Source: CAWGHZ01 sp963822575 (lineage in GTDB: Bacteria > Pseudomonadota > Alphaproteobacteria > MPNO01 > DASWLB01). Taken from it: DNA of 64,000 nucleotides. The notes below the pieces were generated by a model. It ran no database searches. It worked only from the letters and a program-made list of their open reading frames with translations, and had not been told where the DNA came from. The DNA is taken from assembly GCA_963822575.1 (NCBI GenBank), contig CAWGHZ010000004.1:248001-312000 (forward strand). The letters run 5' to 3'. How positions within the stretch are numbered: the stretch's first letter is position 1; every line of letters begins with the position of its first letter. Positions 54,635 through 63,956 of this stretch are shown one piece after another. Position numbers and translations under genes: made by a program.

Positions 54635-56746
54635 TCACCCCACAAGCTCGCGCCACTCCTGCTCGGTGAGCGTGGCGACGCCGAGCTCGGTCGCCTTCTT
54701 GGCCTTGGAGCCCGCGTCGGCGCCGACCACCACGTAGTCGGTCTTCTTGGAGACCGAGCCGGCGACGTGCGCGCCCAACGCCTCGGCGCGCGCCTTGGCC
54801 TCGGCGCGGGTCATGGTCTCGAGCGTGCCGGTGAACACCACGGTCTTGCCCGCGACGGGCGATTGGGCGACGGGCGCGGCGGGCGCTTCGAGAGTGAGGA
54901 TCTCGCCCAGCGCATCGAGGATGTCGAGGTTCTGCGGCTCGGCGAAGAAGCCCGCGATGTCGTCGGCCATCGACATGCCGATGCCCTGGATGTCGCAGAG
55001 CTCGGCATAGGCCTCGCCCACCTCTTCCGGGTGGCGGTGCTCGTCGGGGTGCGCCGCGCGCTCGGCGGCGGCGGCGACCATCGCGGCGCGCCAGCGCTCG
55101 AGCGTCAGGTAGTGCCGCGCGATCCAGCGCGCCGTCGCCTGGCCGACCTGCGGGATGCCGAGCGCGTAGATGAACCGGTCGAAGGCGATATTCTTGCGCG
55201 CCTCGACGGCGGCGAGCAGCTTTTCGACCGAGCGCGCGCCCCACCCTTCCCACTCCGCGAGCGCCGCGGCGTGGCGGTCGAGCCGGAACATGTCGACCGG
55301 CGAGCGGACGAGCCCTTCCTTCCAGAACTCCTCGACGCGCTTCTCGCCCATCCCCTCGATGTCGAACGCGTCGCGCGAGGCGAAATGGACCAGCCGCTGC
55401 ACCGCCTGGGTCGGGCAGATCAGCCCGCCGGTGCAGCGGCGCACCGCTGCGCCCTCCTCGCGCACGGCGACGGAGCCGCAGTCGGGGCAGGTCTCGGGCA
55501 TGACGAAGGGCTTGGCGTCCTTCGGGCGCTTCGAAAGCACCGGCCCGACGACCTGGGGGATCACGTCGCCCGCGCGCTGGACGATGACCGTGTCGCCCGC
55601 GCGGATGTCCTTGCGGGCGATGTCGTCCTCGTTATGCAGCGTGGCGAGCGAGACGGTCGCGCCGCCGACGACCACCGGCTCGAGCACGGCGTAGGGGGTG
55701 AGCGCGCCGGTGCGCCCGACCGAGACCTTGATCTCCCTGAGCTTCGTCTCGACCTGCTCGGCCGCGAATTTGTGCGCGATGGCCCAGCGCGGCGCGCGGC
55801 TGACGAACCCCAGCCGCTCCTGCCAGTCGATGCGGTTCACCTTGTAGACGACGCCATCGATGTCATAGCCGAGCGCGGCGCGCTCGCGCCCGATCTTGCC
55901 GTAGAACGCCAGCGTGTCGTCGAGGCCGGTGCAGCACGCCGCCAGCGGGTTCACCTTGAAGCCCCAGCGCTTCAGGTGCTGCAGGAACGCCCAGTGCGTG
56001 TCTGCGGGCCGTTCCGACGCTTCGCCCCAGGCATAGGCGAAGAAGCGCAGCTTGCGGCGCGCGGTGATGCGCCAGTCGAGCTGGCGGAGCGAGCCCGCCG
56101 CGGCGTTGCGCGGGTTGGCGAAGCGCGGCTCGCCGTCCTTCTCGCGCGTCTCGTTGAGCGCGACGAAGTCGGCGTGGCTCATATAGACCTCGCCGCGCAC
56201 CTCGATCAGCGCGGGCGGCTTGCCGGTCATCCTGTCGGGGATGTCGTCGATGGTGCGGAGGTTGCGCGTCACGTCCTCGCCCTCGGCGCCGTCGCCGCGC
56301 GTCGCGCCCTGCACGAACCGCCCGTTCTCGTAGAGGAGATTGATCGAGAGCCCGTCGATCTTGGGCTCGGCGACGATCTCCACGGGCTCGTCCGCCGCAA
56401 GGCCCAGGAACCGGCGGACGCGGCCGAAGAATTCCGCCACTTCCTCCGCCTCGAAGGCGTTGCCGAGCGACAGCATGGGCACGCGGTGGCGCACCTTGGC
56501 GAACTGCTCGGCGGGCGCGGCGCCGACGCGCTTCGACGGCGAGTTGTCGCGGACGAGTTGGGGGAAGCGCGCCTCGATCTCTTCGTTGCGCCGGCGCAGC
56601 GCGTCGTACTCGGCGTCGGAGATGACCGGCGCGTCCTCCTGGTAGTAGCTCCGGTCGTGCGCCGCGATCTCCTTGGCGAGGCGGGCGAGCTCGCGCTTCG
56701 CCTCGGCGGGGGTGAGGCCTTCGACGGGCTTGTCCGGGCCGCTCAT
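54635..56746 (-). CDS. ligA: NAD-dependent DNA ligase
   Basis: A 703-residue ligase, full length. The adenylated Lys is in AEPKIDGLSINLLY. The four-Cys zinc finger is CPDCGS...RRCTGGLICP. HhH repeats include FDIEGMGEKRVEEFWKEG. The BRCT domain AGKTVVFTGTLETMTRAEAK ends the protein. It seals nicks in replication and repair using NAD+. Order ligA-recN-bamD is typical for alphaproteobacteria. Confidence 0.95.
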   Translation of the reverse strand: MSGPDKPVEGLTPAEAKRELARLAKEIAAHDRSYYQEDAPVISDAEYDALRRRNEEIEARFPQLVRDNSPSKRVGAAPAEQFAKVRHRVPMLSLGNAFEAEEVAEFFGRVRRFLGLAADEPVEIVAEPKIDGLSINLLYENGRFVQGATRGDGAEGEDVTRNLRTIDDIPDRMTGKPPALIEVRGEVYMSHADFVALNETREKDGEPRFANPRNAAAGSLRQLDWRITARRKLRFFAYAWGEASERPADTHWAFLQHLKRWGFKVNPLAACCTGLDDTLAFYGKIGRERAALGYDIDGVVYKVNRIDWQERLGFVSRAPRWAIAHKFAAEQVETKLREIKVSVGRTGALTPYAVLEPVVVGGATVSLATLHNEDDIARKDIRAGDTVIVQRAGDVIPQVVGPVLSKRPKDAKPFVMPETCPDCGSVAVREEGAAVRRCTGGLICPTQAVQRLVHFASRDAFDIEGMGEKRVEEFWKEGLVRSPVDMFRLDRHAAALAEWEGWGARSVEKLLAAVEARKNIAFDRFIYALGIPQVGQATARWIARHYLTLERWRAAMVAAAAERAAHPDEHRHPEEVGEAYAELCDIQGIGMSMADDIAGFFAEPQNLDILDALGEILTLEAPAAPVAQSPVAGKTVVFTGTLETMTRAEAKARAEALGAHVAGSVSKKTDYVVVGADAGSKAKKATELGVATLTEQEWRELVG

Positions 56747-56754
56747 TTCACCTC

Positions 56755-56874
56755 CGTTCGTCCTGAGTAGCGGCCGGAGGCCGCGTATCGAAGGACGAGA
56801 CCGAGAGACGGTGCCGCAATCGCCCTTCGATATGGCCGCTGCGCGGCCTACTCAGGGCGAACGGAAGACGGGAG
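56755..56874. repeat. dispersed inverted-repeat element (copy B)
   Basis: CGTTCGTCCTGAGTAGCGGCC...GTATCGAAGGACGA, then CGCCCTTCGATATGGCC...GGCCTACTCAGGGCGAACG: two back-to-back imperfect palindromes between ligA and recN. Confidence 0.7.
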
Positions 56875-56887
56875 GTCCGTCGGGACG

Positions 56888-58567
56888 TCATCGCGCGGGG
56901 CCCGCCATCAGGGACGCGGCGGCGGCGCGCGCCTCGTCGGTGACGCGGGCGCCGGCCAGCATGCGCGCGATCTCCTCGCGCCGCGTCGCCTCGTCCAGCG
57001 CCTCGGCGCGGGTGACCGCGATGCCCTTGGCCGCGCCCTTGACCACGCGCCAGTGGGTGGCGCCGCACGCCGCGACCTGGGGCGAATGGGTGACGACCAG
57101 GAGCTGAATGCGGGCGCCGAGGCGCTTGAGACGCTCGCCCACCGCCGCCGCCGTCGCGCCGCCGATGCCGGCGTCGACCTCGTCGAGCACCAGGGTCGGC
57201 ACCGCGCCGGCCTCGGCGAGCACGACGCGGAGCGCGAGGAGGAAGCGGGACATCTCGCCGCGCGAGGCGATGCGCCCGATCGGGCCGGGCGCGGCGCCGG
57301 GGTTGGTGGCGACGGCGAAGCGCACCCGCTCCGTCCCGTGCTCGGACCATTGCGCCTCGGGCAGCGCCTCTCGCTGGGTCGCGAACCGCGCCTTCTCCAG
57401 CTTGAGGGCAGGAAGCTCGGCGGCAACCGCCTTGTCGAGCCGGACGGCGGCCTTGGCGCGGCCGTCGGCGAGGGCGGACGCGGCGCGGAGATAGGCGGCC
57501 CGCGACGCCGCCTCGTCCTTCGTCAGGCGCGCGAGCCCGGCGCCGCCATCTTCCAGCGCGGCGAGGCGGGTGGCGAAATCGGCGCGGAGCTCGGGCAGGC
57601 GGTCGACCGTGGTCGAATGGCGGCGCGCGGCGGCGCGCAGCGCGAACAGCCGCTCCTCCGCCCGCTCGAGCGTGCGCGGGTCGAGATCGAGCGACGCGCC
57701 GGCCTTCTCCAGCGCGGCCACGGCCTCCGCGGTCTCGGCGGCGGCGCGGTCGAGGGCGGCGAGGACGGCATCGAGCCGTCCGGCCGCCTGCGCCGCCACC
57801 CGGTCGAGCGCGCGCCGCGCCTGGGCGAGTCCCTGCTCGACCTCGTTGCCGGACAGCGCGGTCTCGGCCGTCGCCAGCGCCTCGGCGATCTTGCCGGCGG
57901 CGGCGAGCAGGGCGCGTTGCTCGGCGAGCGCCCGCTCCTCGCCCGGCTTGGGGTCGAGCGCGTCGAGCTCGGCCGCGACGTGCCGGAGATACTCCTCCTC
58001 GCTCGCCGAACGCTCGCGGGCGGCGCGCGCGTCTTCGAGCGCCGCCTGCGCCGCGCGCCAGTCCCGCCAGGCCGCGCGCGTCGCCTCCCCCTCCTTGGCC
58101 AGCCCGCCGAACGCGTCGAGCGCCTCGCGGTGCAGCTCCGGGTTCATCAGCCCGACATCGCCGCGCGCGCCCTCGATCTCGACCAGCGCTTCGCCGATCT
58201 CGCGCAGCACGGCGATGCCGACCGGCTGGTCGTTGACGAAGGCGCGCGACTTGCCGTCGGACGAAAGCGTGCGGCGGAGGATCAGCGGCTCGCCCGGCTC
58301 GGGCACGTCGAGCCCGTATTCGACCAGCGCAGCGAGGACCGCATGGCCGGGCGGAAGCTCGAACGTGGCGGCGACGCTGGCCGGCCCGGTCGCGCCGTGG
58401 CGCACCAGCGCCGCGTCCGCGCGCGCACCGAGGGCGAGGCCGAGCGCGTCGAGGAGGATCGACTTGCCGGCGCCGGTCTCGCCGGTCAGCACCGCGAGGC
58501 CGGGACGGAAGGCAAGGTCGAGGCGGTCGATCAGGACGATGTCGCGGATGGCGAGCGCGGCCAGCAT
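56888..58567 (-). CDS. recN: DNA repair protein RecN
   Basis: A 559-residue SMC-like ATPase for double-strand-break repair. Walker A is LTGETGAGKSILLDALGLAL; long Ala/Glu/Arg-rich coiled coils fill the middle, and the signature SRGEMSRFLLALRV and Walker B TLVLDEVDAGIGG end the ATPase. An FVND...VGI region is conserved near residue 110. The start matches the family (LAALAIRDIVLIDRLDLAF). Confidence 0.95.
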   Translation of the reverse strand: MLAALAIRDIVLIDRLDLAFRPGLAVLTGETGAGKSILLDALGLALGARADAALVRHGATGPASVAATFELPPGHAVLAALVEYGLDVPEPGEPLILRRTLSSDGKSRAFVNDQPVGIAVLREIGEALVEIEGARGDVGLMNPELHREALDAFGGLAKEGEATRAAWRDWRAAQAALEDARAARERSASEEEYLRHVAAELDALDPKPGEERALAEQRALLAAAGKIAEALATAETALSGNEVEQGLAQARRALDRVAAQAAGRLDAVLAALDRAAAETAEAVAALEKAGASLDLDPRTLERAEERLFALRAAARRHSTTVDRLPELRADFATRLAALEDGGAGLARLTKDEAASRAAYLRAASALADGRAKAAVRLDKAVAAELPALKLEKARFATQREALPEAQWSEHGTERVRFAVATNPGAAPGPIGRIASRGEMSRFLLALRVVLAEAGAVPTLVLDEVDAGIGGATAAAVGERLKRLGARIQLLVVTHSPQVAACGATHWRVVKGAAKGIAVTRAEALDEATRREEIARMLAGARVTDEARAAAASLMAGPAR

Positions 58568-58616
58568 CCGGTGTCAGCCATCCCGCGTTCGCGCAGTGGC
58601 CCGCGGGGCGCGCACC

Positions 58617-59450
58617 CTAGAACAGCCAGTCCATCGTGCGGGCGAGGAAGCTGGGCTTCTCGCCGGCGGACTCGCCGCTCGTCTTGCGCACGTCGACGCC
58701 GGTCGCGAGCTCGTAGGAGTCCATGTACCACTCGCTGCCCGGATAGTTGTGGCCGAGCACCGCGGCGGCGCGGCGCGCCTCGTCCTTGAGGCCGAGGGCG
58801 GTGTAGGCCTCGACCAGCCGGTGCAGCGCCTCGGGCACGTGGGTGGTGGTCTGGTACTTGTCGACCACGATGCGGAAGCGGTTGATGGCGGCGAGATAGT
58901 CGCCGCGGTTCAGGTAGTAGCGCCCGACCTCCATCTCCTTGCCGGCAAGGTGGTCGCGCGTCAGGTCGATCTTGAGCCGCGCGTCGCGGGCGTATTTCGA
59001 ATCGGGGAAGCGGCGCACCAGGTCCTGCAGCGCGCCCAGCGCCTGCTCGGACATCTGCTGGTCGCGCTCGACGTCGGAAATCTGCTCGTAGTAGCAGAGC
59101 GCCTTGAGGTAGAGCGCGTAGGGCACGTCCTTGTGGCCGGGGTGGAGCTGGATGAAGCGGTTGAGCGCCAGGATCGCCTCGTCATAGCGGTTCGCCTCGT
59201 ACTGGGCGTAGCCGGCCATGAGCTGGGCCTTAATCGCCCACACCGAGTAGGGGTGCTGGCGCTCGACCTCGTCGAACAGCCGGGCGGCGTCGGCCCAGCT
59301 ACCGGCCTCGAGCGCGTTGACCGCGGAATTGTAGAGATCGTCGACGCCGCGCTCGACGTATTTGGGCTCCTTCTCCGACGAGCAGGCGGCGAGCGCTCCC
59401 GCGAGCGCCAGGACGAGCGCGAGCGGGCGAAGCGAACGTGCGATCCTCAT
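58617..59450 (-). CDS. bamD: outer membrane protein assembly factor BamD
   Basis: A 277-residue lipoprotein. Signal peptide LRPLALVLALAGALAACSSE with lipobox LAAC is followed by TPR repeats: LYNSAVNALEAGSWADAARL, YAQYEANRYDEAILALNRFI and VGRYYLNRGDYLAAINRFR. BamD is the essential helical lipoprotein of the BAM complex that inserts beta-barrels such as the porin at 14400. It lies upstream of recN on the same strand, as in most relatives. Confidence 0.95.
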   Translation of the reverse strand: MRIARSLRPLALVLALAGALAACSSEKEPKYVERGVDDLYNSAVNALEAGSWADAARLFDEVERQHPYSVWAIKAQLMAGYAQYEANRYDEAILALNRFIQLHPGHKDVPYALYLKALCYYEQISDVERDQQMSEQALGALQDLVRRFPDSKYARDARLKIDLTRDHLAGKEMEVGRYYLNRGDYLAAINRFRIVVDKYQTTTHVPEALHRLVEAYTALGLKDEARRAAAVLGHNYPGSEWYMDSYELATGVDVRKTSGESAGEKPSFLARTMDWLF

Positions 59451-59607
59451 GGCCCCTCTTGGTCCTCTGTCACGCGCCGGTTTCCCCCGCCGGAACCGGC
59501 GCCGGGACTATACCAAGGCCGCCCTCCGAAGGCCAGACGGGGTCGCTTGATCCCTTGCCCCGGCGCCCGGCGGCGGCGATCATGGGGCAACGAATTGGGA
59601 GGGGACC

Positions 59608-61935
59608 ATGGGACAGTTCGCACTCGGCCAGGCGGTGCCGCGCACCGAGGATCCGCGCCTTCTGACCGGCCGCGGCCAGTACATCGACGACTTCACCCTG
59701 CCGCGCCAGGCCCATGGCTACGTGCTGCGCTCGCCCCACGCCCATGCCAAGATCGCGTCCATCGACGTGCGCGCCGCGAGCCAGATGCCCGGCGTGCTGG
59801 CGGTGCTCACCGGCGCGGACTGGGCGGCGGAGAAGTTCGGCTATCTCAAGCCCGCCATGCCGCGGCAGCGGCGCGACGGCTCGCCCATCTTCGTCGCGCC
59901 GCGCCCGGCGCTCGCCCACGGCAAGGCGATGCTGGTGGGCGACCCGGTGGCCTTCGTCGTGGCCGAGACGATCGACGAGGCGAAGGACGCGGCCGAGCGC
60001 ATCGCCGTCGAGTACGAGATGCTGCCGTCGCTGACCGACACGGCCCGGGTGGGCGAGCCCGGCGCGCCGGCGCTGCACGAGGGATGCCCGGACAACGAGA
60101 CGTTCTTCTACCGGCTGGGCGACAAGGCGGCGGTCGACGCGGCCTTCGCCAAGGCGCACCGCGTGACGCGCCTCAGGACCGCGATCAACCGCGTCACCGC
60201 CGCGACGATGGAGCCGCGCGGCTGCATCGGCGACTGGGACCGGCGCGACGAGCGCTACACGCTCTATGTCGGCACGCAGCGGCCGCATTCGACGCGCCAC
60301 GACATCGCATCCGACATCTTCCATATCCCCGAGACGCAGCTGCGCGTCGTGGCGGGCGACGTGGGCGGTTCGTTCGGCATGAAGGGCGGCCACTTCCCCG
60401 AGCTGGTGCTGTCGCTGTGGGCGGCGCGCAAGCTGGAGCGGCCGGTGAAGTGGATCTGCGAGCGGTCGGAAGGCATGGCGACCGACGACCACGACCGCGA
60501 CCACATTTATGACGGCGAGCTGGCGCTCGATGCGGACGGCAAATTCCTCGGGCTGCGCCTTTCGACCGTGTCGAACATCGGCGCCTACATCATGCCGGGC
60601 GGGCTGATCTCGCCCACCGCCCATCTCGGCGGGCTCGCCGGCACCTACACGACGCCTGCGATCTATGTCGAGGTGTCGGGCGTGTTCTCCAACACCGCGG
60701 TGAACGGGCCCTATCGCGGCTCGGGGCGGCCGGAGGCGTCGTACTTCCTCGAGCGCATCATCGACAACGCGGCGCGCGAGATGGGGATCGACCGCGCCGA
60801 GATCCGCCGGCGCAACACCATTCCCGCCGACGCCTTCCCGTTCAAGACGGGCCTCGTCTACACCTACGATTGCGGCGACTTCCGCTACAACCTCGAGCGC
60901 AACCTGGAGCAGAGCGCCTATGCCGGCTTCGAGGCGCGCCGCGCCGAGGCGGCAAAGCGCGGCAGGCTGCGCGGCATCGGCATGGGCAACATCATCGAGC
61001 AGACCTCACAGGCGTTCGGCGAGACGGTGATGGTCCGCTTCGACCCGGCCGGCACGGTGACCGTGGTGCCGGGCTCGATCAGCCACGGCCAGGGGCACGA
61101 GACGATGTACAAGATCGTCGTGTCGGACCGGCTGGGGATCGACCAGGAGCTGATTCGCGTCGCCAAGAACGACACCGACATGGCTTCCTGGGGCGGCGGC
61201 ACGTTCGCCTCGCGCACCGCGGTGCTGGGCGGTTCGGCGGCGCAGCGCTCGTGCGACAAGATCATCGAGAAGGGCAGGCGGATCGCCGCCCACATGCTGG
61301 AGGCGGCCGAGGGCGACATCGAGTTCGACAAGGGCACGTTCCGCGTGGCCGGCACCGACCGGCAGATCGGGCTCGTGGACGTCGCCAAGGCGTCGTTCGT
61401 GCGCGCCCGCGTGCCGGCGGAGATCGAGCTCGGTCTGATGGAGCTCACCGACTACACGCCGGAAATCCCGAACTTCCCCACGGGTTGCCATATCTGCGAG
61501 GTCGAGATCGACCCCGACACCGGCAAGACCGAGGTGATCGCCTATTCGGTGGTGGACGACGTGGGCACGGTGATCAACGCGCTGACGCTCGCGGGCCAGA
61601 TCCACGGCGGCATCGGCCAGGGCGTGGGCCAGGCGTTCTCCGAGCACATCGTCTACGACCCCGAAACGGGCCAGCTTCTGACCGGCTCGTTCCTCGATTA
61701 CGGCATGCCGCGCGCCGACGACATGTGCTCGTTCGCGATGGAGAACCACCCGGTCCCGACCAGGACCAACCCGCTGGGCGTGAAGGGCGCGGGCGAGGCG
61801 GGCAATGTCGGTGCGCTGGCCGCCATCATGAATGCGGTGGTCGACGCTCTATCGCCCTTGGGCGTCACGCATATCGACATGCCGGCGACGCCCGAGAAAG
61901 TCTGGCGCGCGATCCGGGATGCACGGAAGAACTAG
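59608..61935 (+). CDS. molybdenum hydroxylase large subunit (xanthine dehydrogenase/CO dehydrogenase family)
   Basis: 775 residues with the Ald_Xan_dh a/b-hammerhead start (QFALGQAVPRTEDPRLLTGR) and Mo-cofactor-binding segments (GDVGGSFGMKGG; SHGQGHETMYKIV; NPLGVKGAGEAGNVGAL). The active-site loop is PYRGSGRPEA, so it lacks the CoxL form-I AYxCSFR signature and is not a true CO dehydrogenase. The medium (FAD) and small (2Fe-2S) subunits are not adjacent. GGGAGGGG precedes the ATG. It would hydroxylate an unknown aldehyde or N-heterocycle. Confidence 0.85.
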   Translation: MGQFALGQAVPRTEDPRLLTGRGQYIDDFTLPRQAHGYVLRSPHAHAKIASIDVRAASQMPGVLAVLTGADWAAEKFGYLKPAMPRQRRDGSPIFVAPRPALAHGKAMLVGDPVAFVVAETIDEAKDAAERIAVEYEMLPSLTDTARVGEPGAPALHEGCPDNETFFYRLGDKAAVDAAFAKAHRVTRLRTAINRVTAATMEPRGCIGDWDRRDERYTLYVGTQRPHSTRHDIASDIFHIPETQLRVVAGDVGGSFGMKGGHFPELVLSLWAARKLERPVKWICERSEGMATDDHDRDHIYDGELALDADGKFLGLRLSTVSNIGAYIMPGGLISPTAHLGGLAGTYTTPAIYVEVSGVFSNTAVNGPYRGSGRPEASYFLERIIDNAAREMGIDRAEIRRRNTIPADAFPFKTGLVYTYDCGDFRYNLERNLEQSAYAGFEARRAEAAKRGRLRGIGMGNIIEQTSQAFGETVMVRFDPAGTVTVVPGSISHGQGHETMYKIVVSDRLGIDQELIRVAKNDTDMASWGGGTFASRTAVLGGSAAQRSCDKIIEKGRRIAAHMLEAAEGDIEFDKGTFRVAGTDRQIGLVDVAKASFVRARVPAEIELGLMELTDYTPEIPNFPTGCHICEVEIDPDTGKTEVIAYSVVDDVGTVINALTLAGQIHGGIGQGVGQAFSEHIVYDPETGQLLTGSFLDYGMPRADDMCSFAMENHPVPTRTNPLGVKGAGEAGNVGALAAIMNAVVDALSPLGVTHIDMPATPEKVWRAIRDARKN

Positions 61936-61996
61936 GCACGAAATGGTGTCTTTCGCTGCGTGGGGTCAGGGGGAGTTCCAACCGGAGGAGACGACG

Positions 61997-62449
61997 ATGC
62001 CGCAACCTGCCACGATGCAAGAAGGTGAGCCTCGGCTGCTGCTGCCGTTTTTGAGGCCCTGGTACGACCTGGTGATCCCGCTGTCCTGGCTCGTCGTGCG
62101 CATCGCGGCGGGCGGCATCTTGGGGCTGCACGGCTGGTCCAAGTTCCTCAAGGTGATCGAGTGGATGTCGGGCGCGGAGGTGAAGGGCGCGGGAACGCAG
62201 CTCGCGATCCTGATGATCATCGAGTTCTTCGGCGGGATCGGCATCGTGCTCGGGCTGTTCACCCGCTTCTTCGCGCCGGCCGCGGCGATCGAGATGGCCT
62301 ACCTCACCTTCTTCGTCTACTGGGGCCATTACGGCTGGCGCACCGACGGGTACGAGTACGTGCTGATGTGGGGGCTGGTGCTGTTCGCCATCGCGTTGCG
62401 CGGCGGCGGGCCCTACTCGCTCGACCGAAAGCTGGGCTGGACGCTGTAA
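61997..62449 (+). CDS. DoxX-family membrane protein
   Basis: 150 residues with four membrane helices: LSWLVVRIAAGGILGLHGWS, TQLAILMIIEFFGGIGIVLG, PAAAIEMAYLTFFVYWGHYG and VLMWGLVLFAIALRGGGPYS. GLHGWSKF and GGGPYSLDRKLGW are classic DoxX ends. GGAGGAG precedes the ATG. DoxX proteins are thiosulfate:quinone reductase parts or redox-linked membrane proteins. Here it may accompany the molybdenum hydroxylase 61 bp upstream. Confidence 0.8.
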   Translation: MPQPATMQEGEPRLLLPFLRPWYDLVIPLSWLVVRIAAGGILGLHGWSKFLKVIEWMSGAEVKGAGTQLAILMIIEFFGGIGIVLGLFTRFFAPAAAIEMAYLTFFVYWGHYGWRTDGYEYVLMWGLVLFAIALRGGGPYSLDRKLGWTL

Positions 62450-62453
62450 CGCG

Positions 62454-63234
62454 ATGCCGCGCTTCGCCGCCAACGTCTCGATGCTGTTCGCGGACCGGCC
62501 GCTCGCGGACCGGTTCGCGGCGGCGCGGACGGCCGGGTTCCGCGCCGTCGAGATGCAGTTCCCTTATGCCGAGCCGGCTTCGGTGCTCGCCCGGGCGGTG
62601 GAGGCGGCGGGCGTCGCCGTCGCGCTGATCAACGTGCCGTCGGGCGACATGATGCAGGGCGGGCCGGGCCTTGCCTGCGTGCCGGGCCGCGCGGCTTCGT
62701 TTCGCGCGGCGCTCGACCAGGCGGTCGCGTACGCCAGGGCGCTGCGCCCGGCGAATGTGAATGTCCTCGCTGGCCGCCGGCCGGAGGGCGTCGCGCGCGC
62801 CGACTGCCTCAAAACGCTCGCCGGCAATTTGCGCCGCACTGCCGACGCAATGGCGGCGATTGGCGTCGGCGTCACCACCGAGTCGATCAACGACCGCGAC
62901 AATCCGGCGTTCCTGCTGCACACCCGGGCGGAGGCGCTCGAGGCGATGGACCTCGCCGGCGATCCGCGCGTCCGGCTGCAGTACGATTTCTACCACATGC
63001 ACATCATGGGCGACGATTTCGCCCGCACTCTGCCCGAGACGGTCGGGCGCATCGGCCACATGCAGTTCGCCGACGCGCCGGGCCGCCATCGAGCCCGGCA
63101 CCGGCGAGATCGACTTCTCCGCGGTGTTCGCCGCGATCGACCGGTCGGGCTATGAAGGCTGGGTCGGCGCCGAGTACCGCCCCTCCGGCGCGACCGAAGC
63201 GACGCTCGGCTGGCTCGCCCCCTGGCGGGGTTAA
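62454..63234 (+). CDS. hydroxypyruvate isomerase-like TIM-barrel protein (frameshifted once)
   Basis: About 259 residues. FAANVSMLFADRPLADRFAA and AGFRAVEMQFPYAEP open it, LINVPSGDMMQGGPGLACVP and ESINDRDNPAFLL follow, and QYDFYHMHIMGDD carries metal ligands. After a break near 63080-63092, EPGTGEIDFSAVFAAIDRSG and WVGAEYRPSG complete the Hyi pattern. It starts 4 bp after the DoxX stop. The stop overlaps the convergent sixA gene by 4 nt. It probably isomerises a small hydroxy-keto acid. Confidence 0.8.
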
Positions 63235-63749
63235 TCCAGGTCCTTCGGCTTCAGGTAGCGGACGAGCTTGCCCTTGCCGCGCGCCACGTCGCGCCAGCGG
63301 TCCGCGTCGAACCGGATGACGGCGAGCGCGCCGGTCGGGAACTTGGCCTCGAGGTCGGCGCGCAGCGCGCGCCGCCCCGTGCCGGCGAGCGCGACGGCGA
63401 GATCGCCGAGGCCGGGGTTGTGGCCGACGATCATCAGCGTCTTGGGCGCGCCCTTCTCGGCGCGGACAAGGCGCAGGATGCGCGCGGCATCGGCCAAATA
63501 GAGCCGGTCGTCCAGCCGTTCGCGCCCGGCCCAGCCGCGCAGCGCGGCGATGCGGCCCCACGTCTCGCTGGTGCGGCGCGACGGCGATACCAGCGCACGG
63601 TCGGGCGCGAGCCGCGCCTTCTTGAGCGTCCCGGCCATCCTGTCGGCCGCGTCGCGCCCGCGGCCCGAGAGCGCGCGCGAGGAATCCTCGCCGTCGCGGG
63701 AGCCGCGCTTCGCCTTGGCGTGGCGCAGGAGAAGAAGGGTGAGGGCCAT
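63231..63749 (-). CDS. histidine phosphatase (SixA-like)
   Basis: A 172-residue RHG-superfamily phosphatase. LLLLRHAKAKRGSRDGEDSS gives the catalytic His, DRALVSPSRRTSETW the conserved Arg/Ser, and MIVGHNPGLGDLAVAL the second His. SixA-type proteins dephosphorylate phosphohistidine in phosphotransfer proteins. The tail DLEAKFPTGALAVIRF is typical of the alphaproteobacterial branch. Confidence 0.85.
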   Translation of the reverse strand: MALTLLLLRHAKAKRGSRDGEDSSRALSGRGRDAADRMAGTLKKARLAPDRALVSPSRRTSETWGRIAALRGWAGRERLDDRLYLADAARILRLVRAEKGAPKTLMIVGHNPGLGDLAVALAGTGRRALRADLEAKFPTGALAVIRFDADRWRDVARGKGKLVRYLKPKDLD

Positions 63750-63833
63750 GGCGCGAGACTAGGCAATTTCCCGAGTCGCGGGAACCGAATCGGGGCGCAC
63801 AAAATACGCCTGCGACCGGAATGCAAGAATCTC

Positions 63834-63956
63834 CGTTCGTCCTGAGGAGCGTGCGCGCTCAGCGCTGACGCGTATCGAAGGATGAGGCCGAGAGATCGTG
63901 CCGCCGTCGCCCTTCGATACGCCCCGCTGCGGGGGGCTACTCAGGGCGAACGGAAA
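63834..63956. repeat. dispersed inverted-repeat element (copy C)
   Basis: CGTTCGTCCTGAGGAGC...GTATCGAAGGATGA, then CGCCCTTCGATACGCC...GGCTACTCAGGGCGAACGG, with the same internal order as the copies at 54511 and 56755. No gene is seen between sixA and the window end apart from this element. Confidence 0.7.

Noticed and set aside
59608..61935. Carbon monoxide dehydrogenase (CoxL)
   Set aside because: The active-site loop is PYRGSGR and not the AYxCSFR of form-I CoxL, and no CoxM or CoxS genes are adjacent.
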